In this document: in pieces, positions 63,154 through 64,000 of the stretch
Layout: each line of letters opens with the position of its first letter
How positions within the stretch are numbered: the first letter of the stretch is position 1
Source of the DNA: JAAZBV01 sp964460435
GTDB lineage: Bacteria > Desulfobacterota > DSM-4660 > Desulfatiglandales > HGW-15
NCBI GenBank assembly: GCA_964460435.1
Contig: CAYWRH010000001.1
Location: 40,677 to 104,676, forward strand
Direction: 5' to 3'
Length of the DNA: 64,000 nt
The notes under the pieces: generated by a model
Database searches by the model: none
The model's input: the letters and a program-made list of their open reading frames with translations, nothing else
Told to the model about the DNA's origin: nothing
Position numbers and translations under genes: made by a program

Positions 63154-63957
63154 TCAGATTTTATCCGCGATAAATACGATTATCATTGCAGCAGGGACAA
63201 GGAGCATTTGTGCGAGCAGTGTCCCGGCCAGGCGGCTCAAATCAAGCCAGATAATAGAACGCCTGTAATATGGCTGCCCGATTTTTTTATTTACCACGTC
63301 ATCTGTTAATAATGAAAAATAGGGGTCGATAAAAATAAGAAAAATTATTGTCGCGACCCCATTGATAACTGGTGAAAGCTGGCTGGATGTTACCCTTACT
63401 TCGGGATTGAGGTAACCGGCATATAACGCTGAAAAGACCCCTGTACTCCATACCGCCGTGGCAATAATATTAAAAAATATATATCTGTATGGGATATGTT
63501 CGCAGTGTTTGAAAAAAAGAAGATTCTCTTTTGAAGGTATGGTTAGTAAATCCCTTATATGGTAAAGCCCTGCAGGAGAAAATCCCCTTAAAATCACCCT
63601 TATGATGGAGTGGTAATCCCTGAATTTTTGCACTGCGTTTGTAAAGATGCGCTGGAATGTCGGGGTGATTAATATGCCGAAAATTGTTGCTGCTGATGCT
63701 GCAAACAGCATAACCCTGAAATCCGTCACAGCCCCATTTAAAATGTCATGTGCAAGATTCTGTTCCACCCTTTTTGCCAGGATGGGCCCCTGAAAGGTAT
63801 TTGCAGTTCTGGAGCCTAACACCATTATATTAAACAGGGCAAATGATACAGCTATTGTGCCTGTCCTTGTTCCTGATATCCTCACTGAATAGGCTAATGT
63901 GCCGATCATGTGAATGACAAAGGTCAGAATAACAAGAAAAAATAATGTAAGATCCAT
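63154..63957 (-). CDS. amj: Amj-family lipid II flippase homologue
   Basis: A 267-residue membrane protein with about six to seven helices. MDLTLFFLVILTFVIHMIGT and LAYSVRISGTRTGTIAVSFA then LFNIMVLGSRTANTFQGPI match Bacillus Amj (YdaH), the alternative lipid II flippase that backs up MurJ. Asp/Arg-rich loops and SPVINGVATIIFLIFIDPYF are also conserved-looking. Length matches (about 270). It is the first gene of a short operon with YdjM-like and GNAT remnant genes. Flippase activity is inferred from the homologue. Confidence 0.8.
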   Translation of the reverse strand: MDLTLFFLVILTFVIHMIGTLAYSVRISGTRTGTIAVSFALFNIMVLGSRTANTFQGPILAKRVEQNLAHDILNGAVTDFRVMLFAASAATIFGILITPTFQRIFTNAVQKFRDYHSIIRVILRGFSPAGLYHIRDLLTIPSKENLLFFKHCEHIPYRYIFFNIIATAVWSTGVFSALYAGYLNPEVRVTSSQLSPVINGVATIIFLIFIDPYFSLLTDDVVNKKIGQPYYRRSIIWLDLSRLAGTLLAQMLLVPAAMIIVFIADKI

Positions 63958-64000
63958 TTAATTTCCTTATAAATATTGAACATTTTTTTCTCTAATATAG

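Noticed and set aside
1..64000. tRNA and rRNA genes
   Set aside because: I saw no cloverleaf-like arms with CCA ends nor any rRNA-like conserved words on either strand.

Overview
The window looks like chromosomal DNA of a Gram-negative bacterium. It encodes outer-membrane beta-barrels, three TolC/RND-type export components, many lipobox proteins, a TonB receptor, SurA-like chaperones and a LolB-like lipoprotein. The gene families, moderate G+C and dispersed short inverted repeats are most reminiscent of deltaproteobacteria (Desulfobacterota). That placement is inference; no rRNA or tRNA gene is present to confirm it.

Left edge to about 4.2 kb is a graveyard. It holds the 5' part of an IS110-family transposase with the long non-coding leader expected to carry a bridge RNA, a gene fragment beside it, a DUF4160/DUF2442 pair, a decayed REP-associated (Y1) transposase and a ribbon-helix-helix/PIN toxin-antitoxin pair. 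DUF4160, the antitoxin and the toxin each carry exactly one in-frame stop while promoters, operator and ribosome sites still look intact.

4.2-12.1 kb is a minus-strand housekeeping cluster. In transcription order it contains two parvulin-type periplasmic chaperones, a RodZ-like membrane HTH protein, TyrRS, a sigma-32 factor, a large TPR protein and a LolB-like lipoprotein.

12.6-28.6 kb is the most striking part, a seven-gene plus-strand export locus. It has an ABC ATPase, an ABC permease carrying a huge extracytoplasmic region, a lipoprotein membrane-fusion adaptor, an RND pump, a second RND pump fused at its C-terminus to extra membrane helices and a complete ABC ATPase domain, a second ABC permease and a TolC-type lipoprotein. 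The layout suggests one envelope machine coupling proton-driven and ATP-driven modules.

28.8-44.6 kb holds mixed genes: arylamine N-acetyltransferase, a secreted DUF8021-like protein, a radical SAM enzyme with CX4CX2C spacing, class II photolyase, a Na/Pi cotransporter plus a YhbY-like protein, a haem-sensing hybrid kinase, an AAA/DUF4143 ATPase, a solute-binding protein with hybrid kinase under a consensus promoter, and an RdgC-like pair.

44.8-64 kb is again about the envelope. It contains a second adaptor-RND-TolC operon, an operon of a metallophosphoesterase, two paralogous phosphoethanolamine transferases, a TonB receptor and a DUF4405 membrane protein, then an Omp85 protein with an OmpR-type two-component system, an exported O-methyltransferase, a broken GNAT gene, a YdjM-like protein and Amj. 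A 44-base element with 11-bp-spaced direct repeats and a fixed distance to a -10 box precedes both the phosphoethanolamine-transferase operon and the O-methyltransferase gene. It suggests a small lipid A/envelope regulon controlled by an OmpR-family regulator, possibly the one encoded here.
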